DNA from: Ancylobacter crimeensis
Lineage (GTDB): Bacteria > Pseudomonadota > Alphaproteobacteria > Rhizobiales > Xanthobacteraceae
Direction: 5' to 3'
Assembly (NCBI RefSeq): GCF_023016805.1
Contig: NZ_JALKCH010000009.1
Coordinates: 149,713 to 213,712 of the forward strand
DNA length: 64,000 bases
How positions within the stretch are numbered: the stretch's first letter is position 1; every line of letters starts with the position of its first letter. Of the stretch, positions 60,289 to 64,000 are shown in pieces. The position numbers and the translations under genes are program-made. The notes below the pieces were generated by a model. It was not told the DNA's origin. It did no database searches and saw only the letters and a program-made list of their open reading frames with translations.

Positions 60289-60550
60289 GCGGGTTCAGCC
60301 TCTGTGGAACGTGGGTCGGAGTGGACGGGTCCGGGAACATGGATGCGGCGTCGAACGCAACCATCGGACGGATTGACCTCTCGCCGGCAAGGTGGGCATG
60401 CGCGCCGCGCACCTCATACCACGCAAGCGCGCCGATAGGCCAATGATCTGCACCGTTCCAGGCGAAGACCCCGCTTCGCGGCGTCAAAGTTCGGCGCTAC
60501 ACCTGCCCTACGCGCCGCTGGGGCGCGCGAGCAACGGGAAGACGCCGGCC

Positions 60551-61255
60551 ATGAATGAGAACAAGGTTGCGATCGTGACAGCAGGCGGCAGCGGCATGGG
60601 CGCGGCCTGCGCCCGAAGACTGGCCGCGGACGGCTACACGATCGCCATCCTGTCGAGCTCCGGCAAGGGCGAGGCGCTGGCAGCCGAGCTCGGCGGCATC
60701 GGTGTGACCGGCTCCAACCAGTCCAACGACGACCTGAAGCGCCTGGTCGACACGGTGATGGAACGCTGGGGCCGGATCGACGCGCTGGTGAACAGCGCCG
60801 GCCACGGCCCCCGTGCACAGATCATCGCCATCACCGACGAGGACTGGCACAAGGGTCTCGACACCTATCTGATGAACGTCATCCGCCCGGTGCGCCTCGT
60901 CGCGCCGGTCATGCAGGCGCAGAAGAGCGGGGCGATCGTCAACATCTCGACCGCCTGGGCCTTCGAGCCGGCGGCAATGTTCCCGACCTCCGCCGTGTTC
61001 CGCGCCGGCCTTGCCGCCTACACCAAGATATTCACCGACACCTATGCGCCCGACAATGTGCGCATGAACAACGTGCTGCCCGGGTGGATCGACAGCCTGC
61101 CCAAGGTCGAGGAACGCCGCGCCTCGGTGCCGATGCAGCGCTATGGCACCTCGGAGGAGATCGCCGCCACCGTCGCTTTCCTGCTCTCGGAAGGGGCCGG
61201 CTACATCACCGGCCAGAACATCAGGGTCGATGGCGGCCTGACCCGCTCGGTGTGA
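60551..61255 (+). CDS. SDR-family protein with altered active site
   Basis: A 234-residue short-chain dehydrogenase fold. The nucleotide loop is VTAGGSGMGAACARRL (TAGGxGxG), with LVNSAGHGPRA and GYITGQNIRVDGGLTRSV at the end. The usual YxxxK is missing: after NIST (Ser133) the expected Tyr and Lys align with Ser147 and Arg151 in FPTSAVFRAGLAAYTK. It may use a different proton relay. The gene ends inside the convergent LacI gene (overlap 61221-61255). It may belong to the epimerase/kinase module at its right. Confidence 0.88.
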   Translation: MNENKVAIVTAGGSGMGAACARRLAADGYTIAILSSSGKGEALAAELGGIGVTGSNQSNDDLKRLVDTVMERWGRIDALVNSAGHGPRAQIIAITDEDWHKGLDTYLMNVIRPVRLVAPVMQAQKSGAIVNISTAWAFEPAAMFPTSAVFRAGLAAYTKIFTDTYAPDNVRMNNVLPGWIDSLPKVEERRASVPMQRYGTSEEIAATVAFLLSEGAGYITGQNIRVDGGLTRSV

Positions 61256-62279
61256 GCGCGGGCCCGGGCGAGGCAGCCGGCGGCGTCGAGCCGCGCAGCG
61301 TCACCGTGCAGGCGAGCCGGATCGTCGCTGGCGGCCCGGCATCGCCCGCCATTCTGGCGCGCAGGCGGGTCCATGCGGCCTGCGCCATCGCCTCGACCGG
61401 CTGGCGGGCGGCGGTGAGCGGCGGGGTCACCAGCCGCATCCATTCCATCTCGTCGAAGCTTGCATAGGCGATGTCGGCCGGCACGACGAGGCCGAGGCTG
61501 CCGAGAAGGGGGTAGAGCGCCAGAGAGGTCATCTGCTCCAGCGCGAACAGCGCATCGGGTCGTCCGGTGCCAGACAGACGACCGGATAGCCTCGCGACAC
61601 CGGAGGCCGGATCGTCGCCCACCTCGGCGAGTGCGAGTTCCATCGCCCCCGCCCCTACCTGCGCGCCCTCCCACCGTTCGCGCATGTTGCTGATCGCGAG
61701 GCTGGTGGCAACAACGAGGCATGTCCGGCAGCCGGCCCCGGCAAGATGACGGGTCACCTGTGCCGCCGCCGGCCCGTTGTCGACCGCAACGAGGTCGAAG
61801 CGCCCGTCATCCGGAATCCGGTCCGCCACCACAATCGGCGCCGTCCAGCCCGCGGGCAGGCGAGCGGCGAGCGCACCGTCACAGGGCAGCACGATGACGC
61901 CCGAGGGCCGCCACGCACGGATATTGGCAAGGCGGTCCGCCTCCTCGGCCGGATCGTTGCGCGAGGACACGACGACCAGATCGAAACCGTCCTCCCGGGC
62001 AACATGCTCCAGCACCGAGACGAAGCGCGCGAACATCGGGTTGCCGAGATCGGGTACCACGACCCCGGCGAGCGCCGCCTTGCCGGAGCGCAGCCGGGAG
62101 GCCGCAAGATCCGGCACATAGCCGAGCGCCTCGACCGCCTCCATGACCCGCGCGGCATAATCGGGCGAGACGGAAGGCTTGCCGTTGAGCACATTGGAAA
62201 CCGTCGCCAGCGACACGCCAGCCCTTTCGGCAACCATGCGGATGGTCGGGCTTCGGGGCGTCACGGCGCGCGTCTCCAT
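61221..62279 (-). CDS. LacI-family transcriptional regulator
   Basis: A 352-residue LacI/GalR regulator. The N-terminal HTH is TIRMVAERAGVSLATVSNVLNGKPSVSP and the hinge is LGYVPDLAASRLRSGK. The sugar-binding core runs from LAGVVVPDLGNPMFARFVS to the C-terminal CTVTLRGS, followed by a Pro-rich tail of about 20 residues. It diverges from the ketose-epimerase gene and likely represses it through the palindrome at 62284-62295. Its 3' end overlaps the SDR gene by 35 bp. Confidence 0.93.
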   Translation of the reverse strand: METRAVTPRSPTIRMVAERAGVSLATVSNVLNGKPSVSPDYAARVMEAVEALGYVPDLAASRLRSGKAALAGVVVPDLGNPMFARFVSVLEHVAREDGFDLVVVSSRNDPAEEADRLANIRAWRPSGVIVLPCDGALAARLPAGWTAPIVVADRIPDDGRFDLVAVDNGPAAAQVTRHLAGAGCRTCLVVATSLAISNMRERWEGAQVGAGAMELALAEVGDDPASGVARLSGRLSGTGRPDALFALEQMTSLALYPLLGSLGLVVPADIAYASFDEMEWMRLVTPPLTAARQPVEAMAQAAWTRLRARMAGDAGPPATIRLACTVTLRGSTPPAASPGPALTPSGSGRHRP

Positions 62280-62283
62280 GTCG

Positions 62284-62295
62284 TAAAACGTTTCA
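62284..62295. promoter_or_regulatory. Candidate LacI-family operator (TAAAACGTTTCA)
   Basis: A near-perfect palindrome centred on CG (reverse complement TGAAACGTTTTA), five bases upstream of the LacI gene start and ~96 bp before the epimerase start. LacI/GalR proteins characteristically bind palindromes centred on CpG of this form. Confidence 0.55.
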
Positions 62296-62390
62296 TTTCA
62301 GGCTAGACACCGCCTTCTTCTGTGTCAAACATGGTGCGCAATGGTCTGGCGCAGCATTCGCACGGACCTGTTGGGTGAGGAGGAAACGAC

Positions 62391-63287
62391 ATGAACAAGC
62401 TCGGCGTGCATGCGCTGGTGTGGGAAGCCGGCTGGAGCCACGAGGAGTGCGCGCGCGCCATCGCCCGCACCGCGGAAGTCGGCTTCGACTTTATCGAAGC
62501 ACCGGCGCTCGACCCCAGCCTGATCGACCCCGTCTTCACCCGCCGCCAGCTCGACGCCGCCGGCATCGGCATCAACTTCTCGCTCGGCCTCGATTTCGAC
62601 AGCGACATCTCCTCGTGCGACCCGGAGAAGCGGGCCCGCGGCAAGGCGAAGCTGCTCGACGCCGTGCGGGTGTGCCGCGACTGCGGCGGCTCCATCATCG
62701 GCGGCATTCTCTATTCGGGCTTCGGCAAATACGCCACCGGGCCGACCGCGGAAGGCGTACGCCAATCCGCGCAGACGCTGGCCGAAGTCGCCGAGGTGGC
62801 GGCGCAGAGCGACATCACCCTCGTGCTGGAGGTGGTGAACCGCTACGAGACCAATATCTGCAACACCGCCGCACAGGGCGTGGAGATGGCGAAGCGCGTC
62901 GGCGCACCGAATGTGAAGGTACATCTCGACGTCTATCACATGAACATCGAGGAATCGGACATTCCGGCCGCCATCATCGAGACCGGCGACTGGATCGGCT
63001 ATTTCCACACCGGCGATTCCCATCGCGGCTATATGGGCTCGGGATCCATCGACCTCGCCGGCGTGTTCCGTGCGCTGGTGAAGGCGAACTATCAGGGCCC
63101 GATCACCTTCGAGAGCTTCTCCTCGCGCGTCGTCGGCCAGCCGCTGGAAGGCATTCTCGGCATCTGGCGCAATCTGTGGGACGACAGTTTCGACCTTGCC
63201 AGCCATGCGCTCGCCTACACGAAGGTGCAGCTCAAGGCCGCGCAGGAGGCCGAGCGGCAGGCCCGCGAACGGAGCCGCCTCCCGTGA
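62391..63287 (+). CDS. Sugar phosphate isomerase/epimerase (D-tagatose/D-psicose 3-epimerase-like)
   Basis: A 298-residue TIM-barrel of the ketose 3-epimerase group. Metal and catalytic residues are in LVLEVVNRYETN (Glu), VKVHLDVYHMNIEE (Asp, His), YFHTGDSHRGYMGSGSID (His) and ITFESFSS (Glu). Such enzymes interconvert ketohexoses at C3 with Mn2+. The ATG follows GAGGAGGAAACGAC. Its TGA overlaps the start of the kinase gene as GTGA, which suggests epimerised ketose is passed to the kinase. Confidence 0.91.
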   Translation: MNKLGVHALVWEAGWSHEECARAIARTAEVGFDFIEAPALDPSLIDPVFTRRQLDAAGIGINFSLGLDFDSDISSCDPEKRARGKAKLLDAVRVCRDCGGSIIGGILYSGFGKYATGPTAEGVRQSAQTLAEVAEVAAQSDITLVLEVVNRYETNICNTAAQGVEMAKRVGAPNVKVHLDVYHMNIEESDIPAAIIETGDWIGYFHTGDSHRGYMGSGSIDLAGVFRALVKANYQGPITFESFSSRVVGQPLEGILGIWRNLWDDSFDLASHALAYTKVQLKAAQEAERQARERSRLP

Positions 63288-63931
63288 GCGGGGCGGCAAG
63301 CTTTATGGAATTGCTGGACCGGATCGCCGGCCTGCCGCGCGAGCGCCGCAGCCTCATCGCCATCGCCGGCCCCCCGGGGGCCGGCAAGAGCAGCTTCGCG
63401 GACGAACTGGAAAGCCGGCTCAACAGAGAGGAGGGCGGCAGCACCGCCGTCCTGCCGATGGACGGCTATCATTTCGACGACATGCTGCTGGAGGCGCGCG
63501 GCCATCGGGCCCGGAAAGGCGCCCCGCACACCTTCGACGTCGATGGCCTCAAGGCGATGCTGGACCGGCTGAGGCTGGATGACGGGCGCGACGTCGTGGT
63601 GCCGGTGTTCGACCGCGCGCTGGAGATCGCCCGCGCCGGAGCGCGGGTCATTCCCGGCACGGTGCGGCGAGTGATCGTCGAGGGCAATTACCTGCTGCTC
63701 GACGATCCCGATTGGGCACCGCTGCGCACCTGCTTCGACCTCACCGTCATGCTCGACGTGCCGTGGGACATCATCGAGCAGCGGCTCGTCGCCCGCTGGC
63801 AGGGCTTCAACTATGACGCGCAGGCGCTCCGGGCGAAAATGGAAGGCAACGACCTGCCCAACGTCTGGCTGGTACGGGAGCACAGCGTTGCGGCCGATCT
63901 CGTCGTGCCGAACGCCGTGCCGCGGACCTGA
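63284..63931 (+). CDS. FrcK-like sugar kinase (nucleoside/nucleotide kinase family)
   Basis: A ~215-residue P-loop kinase. Walker A is IAGPPGAGKSSFADEL, MDGYHFDDMLLEARG gives the substrate-binding Asp, and RVIVEGNYLLLDDPDWAPL is the family's central motif. Proteins of this type include rhizobial FrcK, the fructose kinase of the frcBCAK operon. Start is GTG at 63284, overlapping the epimerase stop; an ATG at 63305 is the alternative. Likely role: phosphorylation of fructose or another ketose produced by the epimerase. Confidence 0.86.
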   Translation: MSGAASFMELLDRIAGLPRERRSLIAIAGPPGAGKSSFADELESRLNREEGGSTAVLPMDGYHFDDMLLEARGHRARKGAPHTFDVDGLKAMLDRLRLDDGRDVVVPVFDRALEIARAGARVIPGTVRRVIVEGNYLLLDDPDWAPLRTCFDLTVMLDVPWDIIEQRLVARWQGFNYDAQALRAKMEGNDLPNVWLVREHSVAADLVVPNAVPRT

Positions 63932-63951
63932 TCCGCCCCAGCCGGAACGCC

Positions 63952-64000
63952 TCAGCCCTTGGCCTTCCGGATTTCGTCGGTGAGCTGGGGTGCGATCTCG
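63952..64000 (-). CDS. C-terminal end of a leftward gene (fragment)
   Basis: The minus strand reads EIAPQLTDEIRKAKG followed by TGA at 63954-63952. The short Lys/Glu-rich end and 20-bp gap to the kinase gene are consistent with a protein C-terminus, perhaps of an ABC substrate-binding protein, as sugar kinases often sit beside one. Too short to identify. Confidence 0.4.
   Translation of the reverse strand, partial: EIAPQLTDEIRKAKG

Overview
This 64-kb window is high-GC, densely packed bacterial chromosome or large replicon DNA. Gene content points to an alphaproteobacterium, most likely a member of the Hyphomicrobiales: many sugar-type ABC importers, a β-hydroxyaspartate (bhc) gene set, CoxM/CoxS/CoxL-type molybdenum hydroxylases, and RIME/REP-like GC-rich intergenic hairpins. 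That assignment is inference from gene content and base composition. I saw no rRNA, tRNA, CRISPR array, transposase or prophage gene, and no clear pseudogene. Almost everything is small-molecule catabolism, with a regulator beside most clusters.

Layout. (1) 1-5.4 kb: a leftward GntR-linked operon of a DUF1185 'amino acid synthesis' protein, an α/β-hydrolase fused to a flavin reductase, a luciferase-like monooxygenase and an aldehyde dehydrogenase. The enzyme mix resembles the Rut pyrimidine pathway. (2) 5.5-14.2 kb: a DeoR-linked operon with deoC, a sugar ABC importer, an aldose-epimerase-like protein and a ribokinase, best explained as (deoxy)ribose use. (3) 14.2-19.6 kb: a biotin carrier, biotin carboxylase and PxpB/PxpC diverging from a LysR gene and pxpA. 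Four of these proteins equal the parts of urea carboxylase. (4) 19.8-34.2 kb: an AraC regulator, HyuA/HyuB (ATP-dependent hydantoinase/oxoprolinase), a TorT-like binding protein with its ABC importer, and a three-subunit molybdenum hydroxylase, all rightward. Blocks 3 and 4 look like machinery for cyclic amides or N-heterocycles. (5) 34.2-37.3 kb: bhcD, bhcC and bhcB of the β-hydroxyaspartate cycle, without bhcA or bhcR.

(6) 37.9-43.6 kb: the most striking block. It holds an RpfF-type DSF synthase convergent with an RpfC-type hybrid sensor kinase, and behind that a REC-PAS-GGDEF-EAL protein where xanthomonads carry rpfG (REC-HD-GYP). This looks like a complete fatty-acid quorum-sensing to c-di-GMP circuit with a swapped output module.

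(7) 43.9-49.4 kb: LysR, an FAH-family hydrolase, an SDR, an MFS carrier and L-rhamnonate dehydratase, i.e. the non-phosphorylative L-rhamnonate route to pyruvate and lactate. (8) 49.5-52.8 kb: an arylmalonate-decarboxylase-like enzyme behind a perfect FNR/FixK-type box, followed by a polar amino acid ABC importer with no ATPase gene. (9) 52.9-58 kb: a patatin, a GntP permease, an aldo/keto reductase and LtrA. (10) 58-60.3 kb: a DEAD-box RNA helicase with a long basic tail. (11) 60.5-64 kb: an SDR lacking the usual Tyr/Lys pair, a LacI regulator, a ketose-3-epimerase-like protein and an FrcK-like kinase, plus the last codons of a leftward gene.
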